Positions 51,031 through 59,322 of a DNA stretch of 64,000 nt are shown piece after piece. Made by a program: the position numbers and the translations under genes. The notes below the pieces were generated by a model, which did no database searches, was not told where the DNA came from, and worked only from the letters and a program-made list of their open reading frames with translations. The DNA comes from an uncultured Lachnospiraceae bacterium. GTDB taxonomy: Bacteria; Bacillota; Clostridia; Lachnospirales; Lachnospiraceae. The stretch spans positions 124,001 through 188,000 of the forward strand of contig ONKG01000002.1 in NCBI GenBank assembly GCA_900318375.1. The letters are read 5' to 3'. Each line of letters begins with the position of its first letter. The stretch's first letter is position 1.

Positions 51031-52596
51031 TCAGGCTGCAAAGTTGATATCATACCAGACAAGGAATGTGTAGATGGTCCAGATCTTCCTCCACAGATCC
51101 GAATTTCCTCCGACATACTCATCGTAGATTGCCTGCAGTTCCTCTTTTCGGAAAAACTTGGCGGCACTCTCACCGGTCAGTTTTGCCCGGACATCCGCGT
51201 TATAGCGCTCATCTGCCAGCCAGATGCGGATCGGGACGATAAAGCCCAGCTTTTTGCGGAAGGCGATCTCCTCGGGAAGGACCTTTGCTGCCGCCGTCCG
51301 GAAGGCCACCTTGTTCTGCTCCTCATTGACCTTGAAGCGGGACGGCATCCTGGCTGCAATGTCAAAGATCCTGCGGTCTGTGAGCGGCATGCGGATCTCC
51401 AGTCCCGCCGCTGTACTCATCTTGTCCACGTTGAGATAAATATCGCCCTCCAGCCAGATCTGAATATCCACATTCGACATCTTGGCAAGGGGATCCAGAT
51501 CCTCGGTCTCTGCATAAATATCTTTGACGAGGTTGATGGGGAGATTGTCGGGATCATAACGCAGAAGGATCTTCTCCTTCTCCTCTTCCTTCATGATATT
51601 GGTGTTGCCCACATAAAAGTTTTTGAGATTATCGCCGTAGCGGGGCGCGTTGCGGTACATGTTGTATCCACCGAAGAACTCATCCGAACCCTCGCCGGAA
51701 TAGCAGAGCTTTGTATTCTTCGCCGTCGCGTGGCAGCCCAGGGCAAAGGCAATAGCCGAAGCATCGCCCAGAGGCTGTTCCATGTTTTCCATTACGTAAG
51801 GTACGATGGCAAAGTATTCCTCCGGAGTGATCCTGCAGCGGGAAAAGCCGACGCCGAGAAGATCCGCTGTCTGCCTGGCAAGCCCGGACTCATCAAATCT
51901 CGCCTCATCGTATCCGCAGGAGTCTGCCATCTTTGCGTCGGACATGGCAAGTACATAGGAGGAATCCACCCCGCCGGACAGGAAGGAATCGGCCTTCTCG
52001 TCCTCGTCCTTGACCTCTTTCATGATCTCCTGCAGTGTCGTGTGGATCTCATTGGCCCAGTCCTCCAGTGAGGGCTTCTCATCCGGAGTGAAGGTCGGTG
52101 TGAAATAACGGGTGATGCTGAAGCTTCCGCCTTTCCCGCTGTCCTCTGAAGCCGGCTTCCACACCAGATAACGGCCGGGCATAAGCTTTTTGATTCCTTT
52201 ATAGAAGGTATCCTCGCCGGCAACATAAGTGAGGCTCAGATAGATCTGCAGCATGTCCTCATTCAGTTCCTTATGATAGGCCGGGTCCGCCAGAATATCG
52301 CGGATCATGGTTCCATAGAGGAGCCTTCCGTCTTCCGTCAGACAGTAGTAAAAAGGCTTGGTCCCGAAAGGGTCGCGCATGCAGAAGAGCTCCTGCTTTT
52401 CCTCATCCCAGAGAGCGAACGCGAACATACCATGCAGATGCAGGCCCATGTCGTGTCCCCATTTCTCATAGGCGCTCTGCAGGATCACAGGCTCCCTTTC
52501 CTCTCTTGACATAGCCTGAGCGCCCTCGATTCCAAGTTCGCCGGCCAGAGCCTTCCAGTTTCTGATATGTCCTCTGTATGTCCTGATTTCTGTCAT
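51031..52596 (-). CDS. AsnB-like asparagine synthetase lacking the glutaminase N-terminus
   Basis: 521 residues. The C-terminal ATP-pyrophosphatase synthetase domain is complete, with SFLSGGVDSSYVLAMS as the PPi loop and CYSGEGSDEFFGGYNMY. The N-terminal glutamine-hydrolysing domain is cut: it starts MTEIRTYRGHIRNWKALAG, corresponding to about residue 75 of a normal AsnB, so the Cys nucleophile at position 2 and the first strands are missing. GMFAFALWDE and RDPFGTKPFYY remain. Ammonia-dependent synthesis or another amidation is possible. There is no room upstream for the missing part, since the HIT stop lies 4 nt away. Confidence 0.88.
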   Translation of the reverse strand: MTEIRTYRGHIRNWKALAGELGIEGAQAMSREEREPVILQSAYEKWGHDMGLHLHGMFAFALWDEEKQELFCMRDPFGTKPFYYCLTEDGRLLYGTMIRDILADPAYHKELNEDMLQIYLSLTYVAGEDTFYKGIKKLMPGRYLVWKPASEDSGKGGSFSITRYFTPTFTPDEKPSLEDWANEIHTTLQEIMKEVKDEDEKADSFLSGGVDSSYVLAMSDAKMADSCGYDEARFDESGLARQTADLLGVGFSRCRITPEEYFAIVPYVMENMEQPLGDASAIAFALGCHATAKNTKLCYSGEGSDEFFGGYNMYRNAPRYGDNLKNFYVGNTNIMKEEEKEKILLRYDPDNLPINLVKDIYAETEDLDPLAKMSNVDIQIWLEGDIYLNVDKMSTAAGLEIRMPLTDRRIFDIAARMPSRFKVNEEQNKVAFRTAAAKVLPEEIAFRKKLGFIVPIRIWLADERYNADVRAKLTGESAAKFFRKEELQAIYDEYVGGNSDLWRKIWTIYTFLVWYDINFAA

Positions 52597-52599
52597 TGC

Positions 52600-53010
52600 T
52601 TATACCTTCATTTCCTTTACGATTGCGTCAAGCTCTTCATCCGCTGCCTTGCCGGGCTTCCACAGCATGTGCTGACCATCATTTTTATAACGGGGGATGA
52701 CATGAAGGTGGAAGTGGGGCACAGTCTGTCCTGCAGCTTCTTCATTATTCTGGATCAGGTTTACTCCGTCTGCATGGAGGCGCTCCTTCATACGCACTGC
52801 CATCTGTTTACCGACCTTCATGGCGTCTGCCGCCCAGCCCTCCGGGATCTCATAGACATTGGCAAAGTGTTCTTTGGGAAGCACGAGCGCGTGGCCTCTT
52901 GTCGCCGGACCCAGGTCCAGGATCACGCGGAACTTCTCATCCTCATACAGAGTCCTTGAGGGGATCTCACCGTTGGCAATCTTACAGAAAATACAATTAT
53001 TGTCTTTCAT
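52600..53010 (-). CDS. HIT-family nucleotide-binding protein
   Basis: 136 residues of the histidine triad family (Hint-like nucleoside phosphoramidase or hydrolase). It begins MKDNNCIFCKIANGEIPS with the zinc-type CxxC, has HALVLPKEHFANV in the middle, and the catalytic triad HFHLHVIPRYK near residue 105. GGAGGAGGTAAATA precedes the ATG. It overlaps nothing but lies 3 nt before the AsnB-like gene, so the two are co-translated; Hint enzymes can act on aminoacyl-AMP-like compounds, and AsnB makes aspartyl-AMP (link is inference). Confidence 0.93.
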   Translation of the reverse strand: MKDNNCIFCKIANGEIPSRTLYEDEKFRVILDLGPATRGHALVLPKEHFANVYEIPEGWAADAMKVGKQMAVRMKERLHADGVNLIQNNEEAAGQTVPHFHLHVIPRYKNDGQHMLWKPGKAADEELDAIVKEMKV

Positions 53011-53056
53011 TATTTACCTCCTCCTATGATCAGACGCGCCGGCACATGTGCACAAT

Positions 53057-53087
53057 GTGAAATCCGCGCCGGCGATTTCACTTTTTT
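53057..53087 (+). terminator. Plus-strand hairpin with T-run, no gene to terminate
   Basis: GTGAAATC and GATTTCAC pair over 8 bp around CGCGCCGGC and are followed by six T residues on the plus strand. All neighbouring genes are on the minus strand, so it could end an antisense transcript or be chance. Confidence 0.4.
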
Positions 53088-53288
53088 CCGACCGGACCGC
53101 CCATCAGAGCAGCCCCGTGCATCAGGGAAATCATCATCCCTGCTTTTTCACAAAACAATCTTATCATCGCGAAAAATGCACGTCAATGAAACATTGCATC
53201 CATGGCCGCGCCATAGCCGCGCCTGATGTGAGGCCGAATAGTCACAGTCACATAGTATTGTATCTCTTTTCTGTGTCATCGGTCAGTT

Positions 53289-54896
53289 TCACCGGAATAC
53301 ATACTCCATCCGCCCCAGGCGCAGATGGTCGCCCTGCTGAAGGGTCCGGCTTTCATTGGGCTGAAGACGCTCCCCGTTCAGCCAAGTCCCGTTTGTACTG
53401 TTGAGATCCCGCACAGTCATCTTCCCTTCCCGGTCCAGCGAAAAACGGGCATGTATGCGGCTCACACTGCTGTCATCCACCACCTGATCGACATATTCCC
53501 GGATTTTTCCGACAACACAGGGAAGTTCTGTGAGACTGATCTGCTCTCCCCTGCAGGTCCCGGTCCCGTACAGACCTGCGGCAGGTCCGGTATCCGGTCC
53601 CAGAAGACACGTTTCTCCCGGAGCTGCAAAGGTGTGAAATGACGGGCCCGGGTCTGCCGGTATGTCAAAGACCGGATTCTGTACCTGAGGCACATATTCC
53701 CGCGGCGCATATTCCCGCAGACTATCCGCCCGGGAAGAGACAGAATAGTCAGAGGCCTCCCATGGTTCCGGGCCGGTATAAACAGGAGCTACTTCCCTTT
53801 CCTGCTCCTGCCCGCCCTTTTTTCCGCGGCAGTGCAGGATCTGTATGATCAGCAGGACCGCGCCTGCGGCAGCCAGAACACCTCCGAAAGCCCTTGTCAA
53901 AAAAAGCTCCCTCTCCCCCAGTTCCAGAAATCTGTTCAAAACCAGGAGCGCTGCCCCCGCCGCAGCCAGGAAGCCTGCCATGATCCAGCTTTCGGGACCT
54001 CTCCCGTGCCCTTCTTTGCGGCTCCTCTCCTTCATCGTTTCTCTTCTGCTCTCTTCTGCCGTCCTGTCTGTATTCCCGTCCCGGTATTCGTAAGAGCCGT
54101 TCCTTTTTTGATCCGCACTCATTCTGCCTCTCTCTTCCTCCCGGCCTGCGGTGCTGTAGTCTGTATAGGCAGGAAGCTTTCCTCTTCCTGCCGAACTGTA
54201 TGTGTCATAGCCGGTTTGTAAGCCTTGCCCGTAACCGGACACAGAAGAACCATGCTCATAAGGGACATACTCCTGCGTGTAGGATTGGCGATGCACCCGA
54301 TCTGTCCTGTCTGCTCTGTCTCCTCTTTCCTCCATGTCTATATGCATTCCCAGGTCCTCCAGAACTCCGGTCCTGAGCCGGAAGCCCGGCTTCTCAGCCA
54401 TCATACACAGTCTGTAGATCAATGCTGCAGCCTGCTTATCCCTTCCATCCACCCTGTCTGCGAGAAAAGTAAAGAGATGCTCAGGACCTTTCTCCTGCTC
54501 TTCGCCCGGATAATAGACAAAGCTGCAGGACTGCTCCCGGAAATCCAGGTACACACAGTCCGGTTCCAGAATCAGGTGCGATGTGTCCAGGAGGTATTCC
54601 GTGAGCGTCTCCTCTACCAGTACAAGATCCTTCAGAATCCGATTGAGTTCCGCGCTCCGGACCGGCCTCCTGTCGTACAGATCTGCCAGACTCTGCCTGG
54701 AGGATATGTCATAATACAGATATTCCCTGTTGTCGATCGTGCGGCCGCTGCAGACCAGAAGCCCTTTAATGCGGTTTGCGGCGAGCATTTTGTATTGATA
54801 ATTGTCCTTCAGCCCGGGAGGACATTCCAGAACCATGTAGTTGTGCGAAGCATCATTGTAAAAAGAAATCTCTCTGCCTTCATCTATAGTTTCCAC
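53289..54896 (-). CDS. DUF6382 and FHA-domain membrane protein
   Basis: 535 residues. Residues 1-190 match the DUF6382 pattern (ISFYNDASHNYMVLECP; LYYDISSRQSL). A Tyr/Gly/Ser/Arg-rich linker follows, then two membrane helices at about 312-328 and 340-358 (WIMAGFLAAAGAALLVL; FGGVLAAAGAVLLIIQIL). After another linker comes a C-terminal FHA domain (about 455-535): VVGKIREYVDQVV, SVSRIHARFS, LNSTNGTWLNG. FHA domains bind phosphothreonine, so it may connect the pilus locus to the kinase at 29898 (inference). It is the last gene of the Tad locus here. Confidence 0.9.
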   Translation of the reverse strand: METIDEGREISFYNDASHNYMVLECPPGLKDNYQYKMLAANRIKGLLVCSGRTIDNREYLYYDISSRQSLADLYDRRPVRSAELNRILKDLVLVEETLTEYLLDTSHLILEPDCVYLDFREQSCSFVYYPGEEQEKGPEHLFTFLADRVDGRDKQAAALIYRLCMMAEKPGFRLRTGVLEDLGMHIDMEERGDRADRTDRVHRQSYTQEYVPYEHGSSVSGYGQGLQTGYDTYSSAGRGKLPAYTDYSTAGREEERGRMSADQKRNGSYEYRDGNTDRTAEESRRETMKERSRKEGHGRGPESWIMAGFLAAAGAALLVLNRFLELGERELFLTRAFGGVLAAAGAVLLIIQILHCRGKKGGQEQEREVAPVYTGPEPWEASDYSVSSRADSLREYAPREYVPQVQNPVFDIPADPGPSFHTFAAPGETCLLGPDTGPAAGLYGTGTCRGEQISLTELPCVVGKIREYVDQVVDDSSVSRIHARFSLDREGKMTVRDLNSTNGTWLNGERLQPNESRTLQQGDHLRLGRMEYVFR

Positions 54897-54926
54897 AGCC
54901 TCTTCCCTCTCGTCTTTTATCCTTCT

Positions 54927-55409
54927 TCAATGCCCCTGTCCGTCTCCTCTGCCCGCCGCTTTCGCGGCGAGATTCAGGATCCTGCGCACACGCCTGTAAT
55001 CCCTCGGAGGATCCGTCCTGCACGCCTTTTCTTCTACCCCCAGCATCCAGAGCCTCTCCCTGTCGAAAAAATCCAGTCCGAAGAGGGGCGGCTCCATGGC
55101 GGCATTTGCCCTTATGCAGATGTTTTTTCCTTTTGACACTCCTGTCTCCATCCTGGAGAGCATAAACAGCTTCCCGCCGAATTGTGTCCCCGCCGCCTCC
55201 TGCCCCGCCCGGTCCGCCTTTCCCTTTTCAATGCTCTGGCGATAGCTCAGCACATAGCAGTCCTGGGCCATCACGCATCTGTCGTACAAGTAAAAGGAGA
55301 GATAGATGATCATCACAAAAATACACAGGACAACAGGAACGACCAGTGCCGCCTCCACGGTAAAATATGCTTCCGCCTCCGGATTTTTGCGCTTTCCGCA
55401 AACGTTCAT
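54927..55409 (-). CDS. TadE-like pilus assembly protein
   Basis: 160 residues. The N-terminus has a prepilin-like segment, EAEAYFTVEAALVVPVVLCI, with the TVEAAL motif of TadE followed by a single membrane helix, and a soluble C-terminal part. GAAGGAGGAGAAG precedes the ATG at 55409; the longer frame start lies inside the ribosome site. Minor pseudopilin of the Flp pilus, probably processed by the nearby prepilin peptidase. Confidence 0.85.
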   Translation of the reverse strand: MNVCGKRKNPEAEAYFTVEAALVVPVVLCIFVMIIYLSFYLYDRCVMAQDCYVLSYRQSIEKGKADRAGQEAAGTQFGGKLFMLSRMETGVSKGKNICIRANAAMEPPLFGLDFFDRERLWMLGVEEKACRTDPPRDYRRVRRILNLAAKAAGRGDGQGH

Positions 55410-55500
55410 CTTCTCCTCCTTCATTTTCGCCTGTATATTTCTACATTCTTTTCCGTTCCTGCCCCGACCGCGGCATATTCTGCGATAAGGCAGCTGATCC

Positions 55501-55983
55501 TCACCAGTTGATTCCCGACAGACAGACTGTCAGCATTCCCGCCCAGGCCGCAGCCGTAAAGGCCAGAAAGGGCATGCGGGTCTTCCGCCCTGCATCTCGA
55601 AAGAGCATGAGGAAGGCTCCGCAGACAGCTGCCAGCATCAGCGCGCACATCAACAGGATCCAGGTCATCCGGCTCCATAGCAAAGCCCCCAGGACCAGAA
55701 AGCAGATTCCGTCTCCGCAGCCGGCCGCTCCCCCGGACAAATACGCCAGCAGTAAAAGCATGATCCCCGGTAATAATCCACCCAGACATACCAGCACCCC
55801 TGCATTGCCGGACAGAACAAGTGCCCCATCCATGATCATCGCGGCACAGCCCGCAAATACAGACGGCCTGATTCCGATCTTTCTGCGGCGGATATCCTGA
55901 AATGCGCAGATCAGCAGATATACTGTGCAGACAGCCCACCGCAGATTCTCCTCTGCTGCTAAAACATTCCCTGTCCCCCTCAT
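55501..55983 (-). CDS. tadV: A24-family prepilin peptidase (TadV/CpaA-like)
   Basis: 160 residues, nearly all membrane. The two catalytic aspartates are visible: Asp in CAFQDIRRRKI near residue 29 and GCGDGICFLVLG near residue 90 (GxGD motif). The N-methylation domain of large PilD peptidases is absent, as expected for Tad systems. GGGGGAAAG precedes the ATG at 55983; the longer open frame upstream runs through the DnaA-box region and is not coding. It processes Flp and TadE-like pilins. Confidence 0.9.
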   Translation of the reverse strand: MRGTGNVLAAEENLRWAVCTVYLLICAFQDIRRRKIGIRPSVFAGCAAMIMDGALVLSGNAGVLVCLGGLLPGIMLLLLAYLSGGAAGCGDGICFLVLGALLWSRMTWILLMCALMLAAVCGAFLMLFRDAGRKTRMPFLAFTAAAWAGMLTVCLSGINW

Positions 55984-56165
55984 TTGCTCTTTCCCCCGGT
56001 CCTTGAATATTTTGAAAAGAATCAACTTTCTGATATAGTTCCATGAAATATGTATATCAATTCTGTTTTGTGAATCGCCTTTCCTCTTCTTTTCTGAATC
56101 CGGAAAAAAATGCACACTTTCAAAGCACGCATGGCATTTCCACATATAAACATTTTTTTCACGAC

Positions 56166-56275
56166 TTATCCACACACAGCAGTTTTTCAACATTTTCAGG
56201 GCTTTTTTTCATGATTAATCCACCCTATCCACAGACTTATCCACATTTTTCATTCTTTTTATCAAGTAATCCACA
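56166..56275 (+). other. Cluster of DnaA-box-like sequences
   Basis: On the plus strand: TTATCCACA at 56166 and 56237 (exact consensus), CTATCCACA at 56225 and TAATCCACA at 56267 (one mismatch each), plus a weaker TAATCCACC at 56216. All face the same way within 110 bp, in an AT-rich 434-bp gap between prepilin peptidase and a TadE-like gene. No dnaA, dnaN or rpmH lies in the window. Confidence 0.65.
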
Positions 56276-56417
56276 AATTCTCCCCTTATGCCAAAAACAT
56301 CATCATTTTCATTACCGCTTCTTTTGCACAGCTCTCAGAATTCAAGATATTGAATTTTTCAGCAGGCTTTCCCGGCGGCTGTCCTTGTTCCTGTCATGTC
56401 AGGAGTACTGTCAGCTG

Positions 56418-57344
56418 TCAGTGCTCATGTCCGCATTTGGGACAAGGATGCAGGTGAGAGGAGGCCTCCTCCATCGTTTCCTCGTGAGTCGTCCGCATGA
56501 GCCGTGTGCAGCTCCGGGAGTTATGATAGCGGTTCCCGTCCGGTGTGACATAAACCTTGCCGCTTTTGGAAGGATGACAGTATTCACACGGGTGATAGAT
56601 GCTTCCGTCATTTGCGCGAAGATGATCCAGATCCGAGGCGTCCACTTCACGCACACGGGGATTCAGATAGACGCAGTCCGGATCCGTGTGGTAGGCAACA
56701 CCGTTTTCTGCGACGATGACCCGGCTGTTCTCCTGATCGCTTTCCGTCCCGTCCGTGCTCTCACCCGATCCGCTGCCGATTGTGTAGCCGGTCCAGGCAT
56801 GCGCGTAATATGTGCTGCAGAGTGTAAGATCCGGGGCGCTGAGAATGGGGATAAAAGGTCTGGTCCGATAGTCTGCCCGCAGTTCCACAATGTCATTTCC
56901 GGAGAGTATTTTTGACCGGAAATAGGTGATTCCGCCGCTCCCTCCGCGCAGGCAGGTGCTGTTCATGTATTCACTGCCCAGGTGGCTTTTGACTCCTCCC
57001 GACACAAAAGCAAGGGATAAGATATCTCCCGCCGCCCCGGGAATGTCGATCCCGGCTCCTCCTCCCGCCGTGTCCGCCCCGCCTTCCCCGCCCCCTCCCG
57101 GAGCGGCGTACTCCCGGTACCAGGCATATTCACAGATCCGGTCCCCTGTCTGCTGCAGTGCGGCAGTGACCCTGCTCTGGAGGCGGATGACATCCAGGAG
57201 GAAAATGATATTGAAGACACAGAATAAAAAGAGGGGCAATACCAGAGCCGCTTCCACTGTCATGCTGGCGGAGAAAGCGGCGACACCTTCCTGCGCATCA
57301 GAGGATTTTACTTTTTCTGCCCGGAGAGACTTTTTGATCAACAT
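56418..57344 (-). CDS. TadE-like protein with zinc-ribbon-like C-terminus
   Basis: 308 residues. The N-terminus has AFSASMTVEAALVLPLFLF, the TadE pseudopilin motif, then a membrane helix and a Gly-rich region near residues 85-100. The last 100 residues carry repeated metal-site-like motifs: AYHTDPDCVYLNPR, YHPCEYCH, RYHNSRSCTRLMR and HPCPKCGHEH. Such YHxxxxCxxL/CxxC tails occur on various secreted proteins and may bind zinc; on a pilin-like protein this is unusual. The ATG at 57344 follows GAGGTGGCG. Confidence 0.84.
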   Translation of the reverse strand: MLIKKSLRAEKVKSSDAQEGVAAFSASMTVEAALVLPLFLFCVFNIIFLLDVIRLQSRVTAALQQTGDRICEYAWYREYAAPGGGGEGGADTAGGGAGIDIPGAAGDILSLAFVSGGVKSHLGSEYMNSTCLRGGSGGITYFRSKILSGNDIVELRADYRTRPFIPILSAPDLTLCSTYYAHAWTGYTIGSGSGESTDGTESDQENSRVIVAENGVAYHTDPDCVYLNPRVREVDASDLDHLRANDGSIYHPCEYCHPSKSGKVYVTPDGNRYHNSRSCTRLMRTTHEETMEEASSHLHPCPKCGHEH

Positions 57345-57445
57345 TTTCGCCACCTCATGCCGCGCTTCGGCGGCTGCTGTCTTTTCACGCAGGAGGGCAT
57401 CGCCGTTTTCTCCTCATTCCCGGAAAGCCTTTTTTTACCGGCAGA

Positions 57446-58921
57446 TCAGTCGTATCCCTCGCTTTTAGTCAGAGTGAATTCATATCCGAAGCGGCTTTTA
57501 ACAGCCGCTGTCATGGAAAAGGCATCGAGACACCAGTCCATGCAGAAGTTTCTGTTTCCGTCCGTTTTTCGTATATCCATCTCCATGATGTCCATCGTGC
57601 GCAGGCTCTTCACAGATTGGCCCTCCAGATACAAAAGGGCCTGCAGGTATTCCGTATAGAGAAGACCTGTCTGCGTTCCCCCTCCCCTTACAGCAGTCTC
57701 CGGTGTCAGAATTCCCAGAAGAGAAGTCTGCCATGTCCCGGAGGACTTCATCAGAGGAACACGGCCTCCCTCAAATAAGGTTCTCAGATCATGGATCGAT
57801 TCCAGATAAGCCCAGGCAAACAGAAGCGCAATCTTGATCGCATCCTTCAGTTCAGGGCTGAGCAGGACAAGGGAAACGATCGCCGCGAGAAACTCCGCTT
57901 CCCCCATGCGGGACTGGTCCGTAAACAGATAGCTGCAGTTTGCAGCTTCGCGGATCAGCAGAAGTCTCTCCGCGATCTTTTCGAGACATTTTGCGTCCGA
58001 CTCCGCACCTGTCAGAATGTATTCTGTCTGATACTTCATCCTCCCTTTTTCGAGAGGCAGTGTATAACATCCGCACTTTTCCCCTATATAAAGGTCAAAC
58101 AAGGCCTCATCGGCGCGGGGGTAGCCATGGGAATTTGCAGGCTGCAGCGCGTTACCGTAATGAATTCCCCTTTTCGAAATAACCCCGTGATCCGCTGGCT
58201 CACCCGAGATTCCGGACAGATCTCCGAAGACCTGCCGCAGGATCGGCAGAAGCTGAAAGCGGTCCATTTCCCGTATCCCTTCTTCCGCAGTATTGTCCCC
58301 TTCCTCTTCCGCCTCATGACGCTCTTCGGATGTATAGTCCTCCCGCGCCTTTTCTTTTGCCGTCTCCATTTGTTCCCGAAGATTCTGACGTGCCTCTCTC
58401 CGCTGTTCTTCCCAGACAGAGCCGTCATCCAGAAGGCCCTGCCAGATGTCCACATCTGTCAGCACCTGTGACAGGACCCCTCCGGCCGGATCGGCGGACA
58501 TATAGGCATAGACCTGCTCCCGCAGGGCTTTTGCCTTATCGTCCGCCGCAAACCGTGTTTCATCCACCGTCAGGCTCTCCAGTGACAGTCCCGTAAAATC
58601 CGCGCCTCCAGACTCCAGATTCCTGCTCATGTAGGTCTGCAGATGCTGCTGTACCTGTTCCACAGACGCACTTCCCGTCCCATAGGAGGCATCAATGAAG
58701 TAGAGATCATATTGCCGGAGAAGTTCCTGATGAAATTCTCCCAGTACTGAGCGGACTGCCGTATTGCCTGCGGTCTCGGTCCTCATGCGGACTGCGTTGA
58801 CCCTGGCTCCTTCCACCAGGGCCAGGATCAGCGACAGCAGCACCGCGAGGGACAGCGCCAGGAAGACGGTCATATACCCGTCTGAATATTGATTCATAAC
58901 CGTCTTCCGGCGATCATTCAT
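57446..58921 (-). CDS. DUF5702-type Tad-locus membrane protein
   Basis: 491 residues. A single N-terminal membrane helix, GYMTVFLALSLAVLLSLILALVEG in family register, lies behind a short cytoplasmic start and ends in the GARVNAVRMR motif typical of DUF5702/TadG-like proteins in Clostridia. The rest is predicted outside and rich in charged helices (coiled-coil tendency at about 185-220). It probably belongs to the pilus shaft or its platform. GGAGGTGTAAGAC precedes the ATG. Confidence 0.82.
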   Translation of the reverse strand: MNDRRKTVMNQYSDGYMTVFLALSLAVLLSLILALVEGARVNAVRMRTETAGNTAVRSVLGEFHQELLRQYDLYFIDASYGTGSASVEQVQQHLQTYMSRNLESGGADFTGLSLESLTVDETRFAADDKAKALREQVYAYMSADPAGGVLSQVLTDVDIWQGLLDDGSVWEEQRREARQNLREQMETAKEKAREDYTSEERHEAEEEGDNTAEEGIREMDRFQLLPILRQVFGDLSGISGEPADHGVISKRGIHYGNALQPANSHGYPRADEALFDLYIGEKCGCYTLPLEKGRMKYQTEYILTGAESDAKCLEKIAERLLLIREAANCSYLFTDQSRMGEAEFLAAIVSLVLLSPELKDAIKIALLFAWAYLESIHDLRTLFEGGRVPLMKSSGTWQTSLLGILTPETAVRGGGTQTGLLYTEYLQALLYLEGQSVKSLRTMDIMEMDIRKTDGNRNFCMDWCLDAFSMTAAVKSRFGYEFTLTKSEGYD

Positions 58922-59002
58922 GTCTTACACCTCCTGCCGCAAATAACAGCAGTTTTTACGCTGCATATCCTCATGCCTCCGGGAATGGCTTTTTATTCCC
59001 TG

Positions 59003-59206
59003 TCACACAAATGGATGAAAACTTCCGTCCCATCCGATGATCTTGTTGCTGTCGGTTGTGATCTTTTTAAAGATCTTGGTCACCAGGTCATTGATCTGCT
59101 TTTTGAATACGATCACGAGCCCGATCAGGACCACAATGATCAATATGATCTCAACTGTTCCCATTCCGGATTCATCATTCCAGAAATCACGTATTCCTTC
59201 CCTCAT
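59003..59206 (-). CDS. flp: Flp-type major pilin
   Basis: 67 residues, beginning MREGIRDFWNDESGMGTVEI and followed by a hydrophobic helix LIIVVLIGLVIVF. The Gly-Met-Gly-Thr-Val-Glu junction fits the type IVb prepilin cleavage site with Glu at +5 of the mature pilin. A short Lys-rich part follows. AGGAGGAAAAA precedes the ATG at 59206; the longer frame starts in a repeat. Small size and position among tad genes support the major pilin role. Confidence 0.87.
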   Translation of the reverse strand: MREGIRDFWNDESGMGTVEIILIIVVLIGLVIVFKKQINDLVTKIFKKITTDSNKIIGWDGSFHPFV

Positions 59207-59237
59207 TTTTTCCTCCTCTTTCAATCCTTTTCCGTCC

Positions 59238-59291
59238 TTTTGTATCCTTTTTTCCGTCCAGACATTTTGTATCCTTTTTTCCGTCCGGACA
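59238..59291. repeat. 27-bp direct repeat upstream of flp
   Basis: Two 27-bp units, TTTTGTATCCTTTTTTCCGT plus seven bases, at 59238-59264 and 59265-59291, differing at one base. They fill most of the spacer between tadC and flp, where translation or transcript level of pilin could be set. Confidence 0.8.
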
Positions 59292-59322
59292 TACCGGGGC
59301 AGATCAGCGCAAAGGCATGGGT

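Noticed and set aside
56166..56275. Chromosomal origin of replication
   Set aside because: DnaA boxes are present but dnaA, dnaN, rpmH and an obvious AT-rich unwinding element are not; kept only as a DnaA-box cluster.
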